NCBI GenBank assembly: GCA_903813345.2
Contig: CAIIXF020000012.1
Coordinates: forward strand, 11,700,932 to 11,764,931
From: Owenia fusiformis
Lineage: Eukaryota > Annelida > Polychaeta > Sabellida > Oweniidae
Length of the DNA: 64,000 bases
Direction: 5' to 3'
Part shown: positions 49,201-57,930 of the stretch, piece by piece
Layout: the number at the start of each line of letters is the position of its first letter
Position numbering within the stretch: position 1 is the first letter of the stretch
Translations under genes and position numbers: made by a program
Notes under the pieces: model-generated
What the model was told of the DNA's origin: nothing
The model's input: only the letters and a program-made list of their open reading frames with translations
Database searches by the model: none

Positions 49201-50527
49201 CTATAACATAAAATTCCATCTATAGAATATTGTTATAACGTGGCATAATTGATACAAATCATGTCAATCAATACAAATCCTTAAAATGAATGAACCGAAC
49301 CGAAAAAACCGAACCGACGGCTGATGATCCGAAAAACCGAACCGAACCGTCCCATCCCTAGAAATCAGGTAGCAAATTTGCTCCTTGCTACCGCTAAGAT
49401 CGAACCCTGCATTCTTGAAAACTGAAACACCCTGGTATACAATCAAATATACTTACCCATTTCTTCGTCTTGTTGTCGACGTCTTCGTAATGCTATTTGA
49501 GCAGCACTTATCTTCTGTTTTTCACCAAGTAGACTACACAATCTACACTGACAGTCTCTGTGTTTACAATACGCTTTGTGATACTTCAATGGACTTATGT
49601 CTCCATGATTTTTACATCGAGCACATTTTTTAATGTTTTTATTGGTCGATGAATCTGATTGTTGGAGAGTCACTGAAAGTTACATTAAGATGCATTAGAA
49701 ACATATAGAGATATCAATTTATCACTACACGAAGAGTAAGATAAGTCACAAGGGCAACCATAAGAAAACAAACCAAAACTAATCTATCCATATGTCTCAA
49801 GATACAATGAAAAGACACAAAGGGCAACATAAGAATAGGAAAACACAATTCCTCCAAATCAATACATGAAGATGCAATGAGAAAACACAATAGGCGACAT
49901 ACAAAAACACAACTCCTCCAAATCAATACACAAAGATGCAATGAGAAAACACAATAGGCGACATAAAAAAAAAAAAACTCCTCAAAATCAATACACAAAG
50001 ATGCAATGAGAAAACACAAAAGGCGAAATACAAAAACACAACTCCAAATCAATACACAAAGATGCAATGAGAAAACACAAAGGGTGACATACAAAAACAC
50101 AACTCGTCCTAATCAATACAAAAAGATACACTGAGAAAATGCAAAGGACAATATAAGAAATCAGAAGTCCAGTGACTTATATATAAAGATACAATTGCGA
50201 ACCAACAAATAACAATAAATGAAAATGATAATGAAAAGGGGTAACTGAGAATTCTGAACACACTGAAAGGGCAAAAATGATTTATACCATACTTCTTTTT
50301 ACTTTACATGTAGCCTTACCCAAATTGTAGATGAAATCATCCGCCAAGGCTACCGAATTTTGTCTGCGGCTTGTGTTGATCGCAGCATTAATGGTTTGTC
50401 TTTGCGTAATTAGTGTACATTTCTTACACATGCACATCCTATACGGGCAGACTCTCTTGTGCCCTTTCAAGTCTTTTATCAAGTCATGGTTTTTACACCG
50501 ATTGCATTTTGGCTTGTCTTTCGACAT
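39901..50527 (-). CDS. DMRT-family transcription factor with two tandem DM domains
   Basis: DM domains are intertwined zinc modules that bind DNA in the minor groove; the Doublesex/MAB-3/DMRT family controls sexual development and neural patterning. Exons (minus): 50320-50527, 49457-49672, 39901-40249, with a possible last exon at 36775-36799. All junctions are phase 1 or 2 and agree. Exon 1 encodes DM1 (residues 8-55: C8, C11, H14, H23, C27, C32, C34, C37). Exon 2 encodes DM2 (residues 86-133: C86, C89, H92, H101, C105, C110, C112, C115, then [16 protein letters not shown]). Exon 3 is rich in Pro, Met and Ser ([12 protein letters not shown]) without a known domain. The start is the first ATG after an in-frame TGA. 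DM1 is the more divergent copy ([18 protein letters not shown]). Two DM domains recall nematode MAB-3/DMD-3; most animal DMRTs have one. Orthology is not settled. The 9.2-kb intron 2 holds many transposons. Confidence 0.85.
40350..40580. repeat. 59-bp tandem array, about four units
   Basis: Units start CACCTCTATGGGGAAAGAAC and contain GAATGAGGTGGTGTGATATT, spaced 59 bases (40407, 40466, 40525). Lies ~100 bases upstream of DMRT exon 3. Confidence 0.9.
40963..41389. repeat. Possible short TIR element
   Basis: CAGCCCTGTCAACC at the left and AAGTTGACAGCCCTGG at the right are approximate inverse ends. A C-run lies at about 41251. The 104-codon plus frame (41110-41424) inside is not recognised. 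Confidence 0.4.
41390..42376. other. DMRT intron 2 segment, nothing recognised
   Basis: AT-rich intronic sequence without gene or clear repeat. Confidence 0.5.
42377..42612. mobile_element. 236-bp short TIR element
   Basis: TACTGTACTTCAACTTAATT at 42377 and AAATTAAGTAGAAGTACAGTA-type inverse ending at 42612, with TTTGGCGG words inside. TA edges. Confidence 0.75.
42701..43089. mobile_element. 389-bp short TIR element
   Basis: CCTAGAGTCCATTTCACTG at 42703 recurs inverted ending at 43087, with TA outside both ends. Long inner pairing (ATGAATGACATTTGTAT against CACAAATGTCATTCATG) makes it a fold-back. Confidence 0.85.
43765..44520. repeat. 86-bp tandem array, four near-identical units plus degenerate flanks
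   Basis: CATAATAGCTCAT recurs at 43932, 44018, 44104 and 44190, exactly 86 apart. Diverged units extend to about 43765 and 44520. Each unit contains CACTTGGCCACCTAACATGC and AATGCAGGCTCAAATGCAAA. Confidence 0.95.
44858..44882. repeat. Poly-G run
   Basis: A run of more than 20 G following GGAGCAAG. Length is likely variable and error-prone in sequencing. Confidence 0.9.
45022..45521. repeat. 22-bp minisatellite, about 22 units
   Basis: Unit GAGGCACATTACCGCACTCA followed by GT, with a common C/A variant (CCGCA or CCACA). Embedded in DMRT intron 2. Confidence 0.95.
45522..46235. other. DMRT intron 2 segment, nothing recognised
   Basis: AT-rich, no coding or repeat signal that I can support. 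Confidence 0.5.
46376..47010. repeat. Two copies of a ~50-bp GAAGCTCTCTTTTAAGAA repeat flanking a promoter-like segment
   Basis: GAAGCTCTCTTTTAAGAA followed by AATGCAAAGG occurs at 46384 and 46972. Related copies lie at 59025-59070 and, inverted, at 56158-56204. The direct copies bracket the GC-richer segment 46700-46935. Confidence 0.6.
46700..46935. promoter_or_regulatory. Promoter-like segment: CCAAT boxes, CRE-like and GC-box motifs
   Basis: Within ~240 bases are CCAATCAGCG (46779), ATTGGTCAAT (46840), ATGACGTCAG (46862) and GATTGGGGCGG (46921), in a segment visibly richer in G+C than its surroundings. It could be an internal promoter or enhancer in DMRT intron 2, or part of a repeat. 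No transcript start is shown. Confidence 0.3.
47193..48019. mobile_element. ~826-bp fold-back element with ~385-bp arms
   Basis: Arm 1 (about 47193-47585) and arm 2 (about 47635-48019) are reverse complements with scattered mismatches. Ends are CACAGGCTGGTATCG and its inverse, the second landmark is TTTGTCCGCTGTGACGGAGC (47212, again inside the arm at 47577), and the loop is only ~50 bases. No protein is encoded. A transcript would fold into a long hairpin. Confidence 0.92.
48221..49409. mobile_element. Outer TIR element with TTGCTACC-rich ends, interrupted by a hAT-type insertion
   Basis: CAGGGTCTTACC at 48221 and GATCGAACCCTG ending at 49409 are the ends; CATTC flanks both sides (48216-48220, 49410-49414). 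Subterminal GTAGCAAGGATTTGCTACC and GTAGCAAATTTGCTCC pair with each other. No coding frame is recognised. Confidence 0.65.
48861..49360. mobile_element. 500-bp hAT-type non-autonomous element, nested
   Basis: TAGGGGTGGGACGG at 48861 and CCGTCCCATCCCTA ending at 49360, with a perfect 8-bp target duplication GAAATCAG (48853-48860 and 49361-49368). An 8-bp duplication and TAGGGGTG-like ends are hallmarks of the hAT superfamily. GGATCGG/CCGATCC words are dense. No transposase remains. Confidence 0.88.
49457..49672 (-). CDS. Second DM domain exon
   Basis: Encodes [29 protein letters not shown] and [18 protein letters not shown]. Closer to the usual DM consensus than the first domain. Acceptor TTTCAG and donor GTAAGT are both strong; phase 1 at both ends. 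Confidence 0.92.
49850..50120. repeat. ~64-bp minisatellite in the intron between the two DM exons
   Basis: Four to five units contain AAATCAATACACAAAGATGC and AATGAGAAAACACAAAAGGC, with GATGCAATGAGA at 49871, 49935, 50001 and about 50057. The 128-codon minus frame 50100-49714 (CVLIW/FLIASLC repeats) is a translation of this array and not a gene. Confidence 0.92.
50320..50527 (-). CDS. First DM domain exon
   Basis: Encodes [33 protein letters not shown] and LITQRQ; all zinc ligands are present. Ends phase 1 at a GTAAGG donor. A good acceptor (TTTCAG) at 50597-50598 suggests a 69-base untranslated part before the ATG, so the transcript begins further upstream. Confidence 0.9.
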
Positions 50528-50596
50528 TTTTCTTGGCAAGTACAGCCAAAAGCTGCGTCTGTCCTCAGCTTTTCAATGTCTTTCGTTTATTGCAGG
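50528..50596 (-). other. 5' untranslated part of the first DM exon
   Basis: Lies between a polypyrimidine acceptor (ATTTCAATTTCAG on the minus strand) and the ATG. Contains the in-frame TGA that sets the start. Confidence 0.5.
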
Positions 50597-50647
50597 CTGA
50601 AATTGAAATCATTCTGATTAGTTACAGTATAAAACAAGATAAACAGC

Positions 50648-51563
50648 AGTGATCTCCCCAGCATTAAAACAAGTGGGCGTGGCACCCACCTGAGATTTTG
50701 AAAACAGGCTTGCACCCACCTGAAAATCAATTTGCACTCCCCCCTTGAAAATGAGAAAAATCATGAAAACTGACATATTTTCACCAGGCCCGTAGCCATG
50801 GGGGGGGGGGGGGGGGGGGGGGGTTCAGGCGAACCCGAACCCCCCCCCTGGCCAAAATTTCTTTCAAAATCATGCAGTTTTTCACCATTCTGACTAGTTT
50901 TTGAGTGATTTTTGGCCAAATTTGCCAAAGTGACCCCCCCTAGAATTTTTTGGAAAAGTGAACCCCCCCTTGGAAAATTCTGGCTATGTGCCTGTTTTCA
51001 CCAATTTTGGTTTGTATTTAGAAAATAAGAATTGTGCACCCACTTGCACTCCCCCCAGTTTTCTGCAAGTTAAAATGCTCAATTCTGCAAGTGAAATTAG
51101 TGAATTCTGCAAGAAGAAAGGGCTAATTCTGCAGAAATTCCGCGGATATTCGCGGCATTTTTTTATATAATATAAATAACTGTTATTAATTTATGTCTTT
51201 GTTTAACTTTCTGACGAGAACCGAAAGAAAAACTAATGGTTTTCGAACCAGTAAACGGGAAAATATCGTGATAGTCAGGTAGTCAGTCACTACATACATG
51301 CTGCCATCTAACGGCAGAAATCAAACGATGGCGTTTAGAATTTTCACTTCGCATAATTTGGGTTATTTCTGCAAGGGATTTGACTGAAAACGTGTCAAAT
51401 TGTTACAGGTAAGACTGACTTTTTAAACTTTTGGAAAATATATGGATTCTGCGGAAAATTCCGCGGAAATTGACCAAAATAGTTGATTCTGCAATTCCGC
51501 GGGCAGAGGCAAATTCCGTCCGCGCTCTGCAAACACGGAATCCTGGGGGCAGTGCACTTGAGA
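50648..51563. repeat. Dispersed repeat with GGGTGCAAG and CCGCGG-rich parts, carrying a nested element
   Basis: GTGATCTCCCCAGCATT at the left matches the inverted copy near 39655. TTCCGCGGA words cluster from 51135 to 51505. CTGGGGGCAGTGCACTTG near 51543-51560 may be the diverged opposite end. Confidence 0.4.
50786..50994. repeat. CAGGCCCGTAGCC-type short TIR element with poly-G
   Basis: CAGGCCCGTAGCCA at the left, then a run of more than 20 G, and TTCTGGCTATGTGCCTG at the right as approximate inverse. Family members at 26536-26738 and 33870-34014. Confidence 0.75.
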
Positions 51564-54022
51564 AAAAATTCTGTGGAGAACACTGCAGGCATAATGATAA
51601 ATATTGGAACATTTTATCTCATAATTTAAAATGGCCATCAAGTTATTTACCCAGCATGCCCAAAACCTAATAATCAAATTTTTACCTTAACAACATCAAT
51701 ATGGAATATATTCAGCAAAATGTACATGGATGAATTAAGAGCATTTTGGACAAATTCTATCCCAATGCCATACGACTTTCTAGATATTTATAGCACTGCA
51801 TTGTACATGTATATCTTGATATTTTTATGGAATGTCAGATAAAAAAGTAAACTGATAAAACATTCACATTTTACATGTGAACTGATGACGACAATGGTAA
51901 AACTTGATTTCAATCAATCGCATCACCCAAATTTTAAATTTAGATGTATAAGTACAATAAACTAAGAAGAATTCAACTCTCATGTTCTTATACTGCTGAT
52001 AGTGTTGATTGCATGAATCTGTTCCTATTACATCTCTAAGAAGTTGAGATGAACAGGTAACTTGTTTCCTTTAATTTGATGACAAGATTTATGCCTTACA
52101 CCTGGGTAAGAAACACAGGAGAATTCCCAAAGCTGACATGTCACAGTGACCTTTAATGACCAACTTATAAATGGAATCTGAAACTGATCTCAGAGGGTTG
52201 AATCGGTTGATGTTGTATCATTTTAATTCAAGTGAAATATATGTCAATTGAAACATTAGCAACAGAAATTCATCATTCCATGATTCCTCCTAATTATACA
52301 TTCTGAGGTTGATTCATGATTGAAACTTATTTCTAACTTCACATAAAATTTAATTAGGATGAATCTCCAATCGGATTACGGTTTATCATTGTAAATTGTG
52401 TGAAAGACTCTTATACCTCAAGACCAAAAAAACAGAATTTATAAAAATGTCTCAACTCACCAACTGTTGAGCCTCTCAAATCCATGCTGACATAAATACT
52501 GTAATTTGTTAATATTTACTTTATTAAAAAACATTGTGTCAACTTGTTGGACACTCTGACATTGTAGTTTCAACAAGAGTCACTGTATTGGTACAACAAT
52601 GTAGCAAAACGTTACTCTAATTTCATGAGTTATTAAATTATAGGATAAAGTCATGCTAAAAGGCATCGTGTTTTCCGCAATCTTGTCATTGTTTTTAGCT
52701 TGTAACATAAAACTGATCAATAAAAACTAAAAATAGCACGTTAACATTTTACAATTTTTACTTCCTACCAAGAACATTTTGATCTTGTGATCATTTTGAG
52801 TGATATCATTTTCATCGAGTTGATATCAAATGTCAACATATGAGTTTAGCAAAGGGAATGAAAATTGGCTAGACACTCGGGTACTTCGGGCCATTATTTC
52901 AAAAACCAATCAAATCACTAGATTTTTAAATTGAACAGTCGAAATATAATGGCAGACCGAAATCGATCGAATTCTGTATTTCCCAAAATTTTGACCCAAA
53001 TCTGGATGATGGCAAAAAAGTCGCCCATGCATATTATGGATAAGGTAATGATGCATGTTGGGATTAAAATTGGAATTTATCCAAAATTTGTGAATTTGTA
53101 CGAATCAGGATAAATTTTATCCAAATCCCAATCTACCTACGTCCTACATAGGTAGATTAATTTTTGGATAAAATTAATCTGAATTCCAATGTAATTTGGA
53201 TAAATCTTGGTTCCCTAGAGGATCGTATCGCCAAAATATTTATCTTGATCGATCAATAGGCCTAATCCAGAAAAATAAAATGAATTCTGATAAATTCTCA
53301 GATCGTACATTCTCAGATCGTACAAATTCACGGACCCTGATGTTAGTCACAATTAATCAAACTAAACCAGAACTGGGGCAGCCCCAGGGGGGGGGCATCC
53401 CAAGGCATCCATATTCAAAACCCAGATAAAGTTTTTTTTCATCCAGAATTTGTATTGTCAAATATTTTAGTCAATGCACTGAGTAAAATATGATAATATC
53501 TCTTTGTTATTTATCTTAGAGCTTTGTTTGCATTTGATTTTTACTGTCCACTCGAGCTGAGTGCCGGCTGAGTGACACATCAAATGACATGTGCGCGGAA
53601 AAAAATTAGAAAAAATCTTGAAACTATTTGAATGGATTTCAACGTTTACATGTCAACTTCAAATAAACGACCGCTTTCGATAGATATATTATTTACTCTT
53701 ATTAACAATATTACACTTGCAGTTATTGCAAAACAATAGGATCGAGGAATAAATAACAAAATGTTCCACTTACCAAGTTTAAACACTTGCCGCTCAAAAT
53801 GGCGAAATAAATGCGCCACCTATTGGCGAATAATTTATGACTATGACTTCCTGCTGAACAGAACGGACCACACGGACACAACAATGCAATTTTCCTAATT
53901 CCGAGTACTGCTCAGTACTGCTTTCATCATGGAATTCAAAGGCGCTAGAAGTCCATGATTTCATCTTCTTTAATCCGTTCAGCTACCAACTGGAGTTGTG
54001 TAAACAGGGACATAGCATTGTT
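51564..54022. other. 5' flank of the DMRT gene; mostly unrecognised
   Basis: AT-rich and non-coding as far as I can see. A possible 38-base minus exon lies at 52461-52498. At 52786-52850 there is a fragment resembling the element at 11801-13012 (TGATATCATTTTCATCGAGT). TCTACCTACGTCC pairs with GGTAGATT near 53130-53160. Confidence 0.4.
52461..52498 (-). other. Possible upstream exon of the DMRT gene
   Basis: Between AAATTACAG and GTGAGT on the minus strand lies ATGGATTTGAGAGGCTCAAC. Joined to the acceptor at 50597 it would give only a short upstream frame ending in a stop. Joined to a weaker AG nearer the DM exon it would extend the protein N-terminus in frame. Weak evidence. Confidence 0.2.
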
Positions 54023-54543
54023 CACTGGCGGATTAGGGGGGGGGGGGGGCCTGGGGGCCCGGCCCCCCCCCCTTGGGTGGGCCCAGAAAAAAAAATTGGG
54101 CCAAAAAAAAATTTTGGGCCAAAAAAGGCCTTAAGGCCCCCAAAAAGTCGGCCTTTTTGGTCATTACTAGGCCTTTTAAGGCCTTATTTTTTTAATTCAG
54201 GCCAAATTTTGAAGAAAATGGGCCTCAAAATTTCAAAATTTGGGCCCACTTTTGCGTTTTAGGGGCCCAAAATTTTTTTCCGCGCAAGCGCGGACGTTTT
54301 TTTCTCTGACCTGAAATTTGGGCCCCCCCCTCTTGTTGGTTCCCACATCCGCCCCTGTTGTTAATGTTGTTAATTAATTCAGGCCAAATTTTGAAGAAAA
54401 TGGGCCTCAAAATTTCAAAATTTGGGCCCACTTTGGCGTTTTAGGGGCCCAAAATTTTTTTCCGCGCAAGCTCGGACGTTTTTTTCTCTGACACGAAATT
54501 TGGGCACCCCCCACCTTGTTGGTTCCCAGATCCGCCCCTGTTG
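54023..54543. repeat. GGCGGATC-type GC-rich repeat with an internal ~181-bp duplication
   Basis: CACTGGCGGATTAGGGG at the left and CAGATCCGCCCCTG at the right are inverse ends. AATTCAGGCCAAATTTTGAA occurs at 54195 and 54376, showing a direct duplication. GGGCCC and GGCCTT words are dense. The frames across it are repeat translations. Confidence 0.75.
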
Positions 54544-54688
54544 TTAATGGTCTAGTTTAGCCTGCAATTTATAACTGGCTCATCTGTGTTGAAAATAAGT
54601 TGGCATATTTTTTGCCTAATTATGGTTCCACTAGGAGGCTACTCGTTAGGCTTTTTCAGCCGCCGTTTTTCAGGTACAGAACTCATCC

Positions 54689-54855
54689 CAGGGGCGGATC
54701 TGGGAACCAACAAAGGGGGGCCCAAATTTAAGGTAAGAGAAAAAAAACTTCAAAATTTGGACTGCAATTTAAAAAAAGGCCCTAAAAGACCAAATAATGA
54801 CCAAAAAGGCCCATTTTTGGGCCTTGAGGCCTTTTTGCCCAGATCCGCCAGTGCA
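54689..54855. repeat. GGCGGATC-type repeat, second copy, inverted
   Basis: CAGGGGCGGATCTGGGAACC at the left and CCCAGATCCGCCAGTG at the right; same family as 54023-54543 and 29995-30255. Confidence 0.8.
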
Positions 54856-54864
54856 TCCCACGTA

Positions 54865-55710
54865 AGGGAACATGGGGCAAAACGGCCCTAAAAATTTAAT
54901 TTAAAGTTGTTCTGTACGGGGTATTTTCTTATCTGTCAATCATCGCGCACTCTGATGTTCCACTTTATCAATGGTTTGTGGTTTACTTTTTTCGAGTGTT
55001 TTATACTTTCCTAGGACTATCTTCTGTGATTTTTCAATGGTCAAAAATAGTGTCGAGAGTGGGGCAAAACGGCCCATGGGTGGGGCAAAACGGCCCACCC
55101 TCTGTTACATGGGTTTTAAAACCAGAATTAATCAATTACAAGACTCGTCCACACACACATTATCTCAGACGTTTAAACCTTTGACAGATAAAGTATTCTT
55201 AACCCCTACCATAATTCTATAGTCATTCGATATGTGTCGGAAGAAAATAAGGTACGAGCCAATTTGTTAAAATCGTTATATTTGGAAACCAATTGTTCTT
55301 GCACAATAAGATTTTTGTATGTTATAACATGTGTGGGCCGTTTTCCCCAAAGACTTGTGAATTTTCAAATAGACGTCATTTTAATTTGCCTAATATTTGA
55401 AGCTCGAAATTTTTACAAATAAAGAATAAATGTGTATACTCTATGTAAAATGTTAAATCAAAAAGATATTCTATTGTTGCCGGATTTTTTAGAGATTCTC
55501 GTGGGAGAGGTACTTTACAAAAAGAGTGTGAGAAGTAGAATTACCTCTTACTTAAAGCGAGACGCTGCTTGGTTAAAAATGGGCGGTCGAGAAGGTGGCA
55601 GAAATTCCAAAATTCGATTATGTGACTTTTGAAGAACCATCTTTTTAAAGTTCAAAAGATATTTCGATGGGCCACTTTGCCCAAGAGGGCCGTTTTGCCC
55701 CATGTTCCCC
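54865..55710. mobile_element. ~846-bp TIR element with GGGGCAAAACGGCC ends
   Basis: GGGAACATGGGGCAAAACGG near 54866 recurs inverted as CCGTTTTGCCCCATGTTCCC ending at about 55710, with TA at both edges. GGGCAAAACGGCCCA recurs internally near 55064 and 55083. The 66-codon frame at 55432-55632 (LPDFLEILVGEVL) is not recognised. Confidence 0.75.
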
Positions 55711-57930
55711 TATATAGATTAATTCGTTTAGAATTACTAATTTCCTACAGTGTATAAAATTGTGAAAATTCATTGACCTACTTTTTCAATGAACTAAAAA
55801 GGAGCCGTCGCTGAACTCGAGTCTTCATCTATTTTTTTATACAGCCAAAAATTGCACCCAACTGACACAGTAATAACATTTTCCATCATCGAACATTTTC
55901 AGCATTTAAAATTTCTTAACTTACTGTGAAATACATTTTAGATAACAAGAAGTAGAAGAAAACGACAATTAAAACTGGCCGCATCGGGGAAATGATCACT
56001 TGGAAAACTTGATGACAAAGATATTCATATCACTTAAATTTAGTCATATTCGGAATGCCATCTATTCATTCAAAAGTAATTTAAGAACACATTGGTGAAA
56101 AGTGCAAGCCGCAAGCGCCTCTAATAATCTCTGAACTTCTGATCACTTTTTTAGTTCCCTTTGCATTCGTTCGACTTCGCCTCTTAAAAGAGAGCTTTGT
56201 CTTGAGGTTAACTAGGTAGGGAGTTTGATTTTTCTCCTTTCAATATTTACACATGTTTTCACGTGAAAAGTAAAGGAATTATTAAGCACATAGCTCAATA
56301 AATGTGGATGATTTAAAGGCAGAATCAGATCTATAGGCAGGGGTGACAAAATTGCAAGCAAAAAGTTATATTTAACCAACCAATGCATCCATTATAAGCT
56401 GAATCATAATATCTCCCAAAAGATCCGACATCTGTTATGAAGATGGGGAAGTTGTTAGATTCAAACACAAAGTACAAAATGAGGGGAAAATGTTTAAATT
56501 CTTCCAAATAATAAAAAAATGGTAACCACGGTAAAAATCGTTTCCCTTTCCTCAAATAAACTTTACACTTTGGGCATTTTTAGAAATTATGACAAGGACT
56601 GATTTGACCTCAAAATATTCGTCAAGATCATGATGAAGATAATGATGGATCATTGCTTAATCTGATTCTGCCTGTAATGCAATCATGGCTTGTATCCTAT
56701 AGCCTTTACTACCGCCCTCATTCAAATTATTGATGCAAGACTTTCGTGATTCAGTGATTCAATCATCCACAATTTATTAAGACCCAGTGGCCCGGGGATT
56801 ATGGTTCCCCTTCTTAACGGCCCTTACTGGCCCTGATTGTGTATAAGATGATAAGGGAAAGAGGTCACCATATAAATCAATGGAAAGTAGGACCATATAA
56901 TTTGATCACATCCTCTTCAAAGTAAGCATTGGTTGATAAAAGAATTGGGAGGGTTAAGGAGATTGATTCAGTACTAGATCTTCTTAAGAACTTGGCACTT
57001 CATTGTAATCGAAATACTACAAGGCCGCCTAATATGTACGATAGAACACAAGTAGGGTGTGAATGTATTCTTATCTTTGCAGCTCATAATTTGAAATGAA
57101 GAATCTTCGTACAAGAGTTTTTGTTAAAGCCTAACGCATCTCTCGCTTCGCGCATTCCCATACATACCCACAAAACACGTTGGATAGATCAATTTACGAC
57201 GTAACAAATTAAAGGGAGGATCAGATCCATGGGGAGTGACAAAATTGCAAGCAACATGTACAGTTAACCCGGGAGTTAATATTCCAATATATTCCTTACA
57301 ATCTCAAATATGGTATCTCCCCGGCGAAAGATCCACGACATGTAATGCAAAATGTCACCACACGCCGTTTGTTACAGATGCCAAACGCCGAAAACAAACT
57401 TCAGAGCGTTGACTGCCGAGCACCGTCCACCAAAAGTTGGAGAGGATAGCAATATATTACCACTTCTAGTGAAATGATTAATTCCAAAATAATGAAACTT
57501 TCAGATTTGATCAGACATTGGATTGAGGTCATTTGTTTCAAACATGAAGCACCAAAAATCTTAATAGTGCCAAATTAATAACTTTTTAGAGATCCATTTT
57601 TGTTGTACAACCTGTATTAGGGTCCTACTAACAATGTCTGATAAGAGCCTTTAACATTAGAGAACGTGTTATCAAAGATAGGACACAATGATCTCGAATA
57701 TTTCAATAACATAAAACAAGCGGCAGATGTAAGTAAAACTAAGAAATATCAAGATACTTAAGTATATTGAATAATACTGAAGATGTTTCCAAAGATGTGA
57801 TATATCTTCATATCTCGTATCTAGGCTACATATGGGAAGATAGGTCACTCATAAACCATATCAAAACCCTAGCCGCACGGGACATGACTTTCGATTATTT
57901 GGCTCTTCCATAAAACAGATACCACGAACA
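55711..57930. other. 5' flank of NAGPA with short repeats
   Basis: No gene is seen. 56317-56671 is bounded by GGCAGAATCAGAT and its inverse. An inverted GAAGCTCTCTTTTAAGA-type repeat lies at 56158-56204, and GTCACCAC element copy 6 at 57340-57475. No clear promoter motif precedes the NAGPA start. Confidence 0.5.
57340..57475. repeat. GTCACCAC element, copy 6
   Basis: ATGCAAAATGTCACCACACG through GAACA-type words to CCACTTCTAGTGAAATG; one end is worn. About 455 bases before the NAGPA start. Confidence 0.65.

Noticed and set aside
49385-49633. 82-codon plus frame across the second DM exon
   Set aside because: Antisense shadow of the DM2 exon, whose zinc ligands and splice sites fit the minus strand.
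49714-50100. 128-codon minus frame with repeated [22 protein letters not shown] blocks, looking like a membrane protein
   Set aside because: It is a translation of the ~64-bp minisatellite inside the DMRT intron.
50331-50652. Plus-strand frames of 79-89 codons over the first DM exon
   Set aside because: Antisense shadows of the DM1 exon.
53996-54262. 88-codon plus frame beginning MCKQGHSIVHW, rich in Pro, Gly and Lys
   Set aside because: Runs through the GGGCCC-rich GGCGGATC repeat; composition is that of the repeat.
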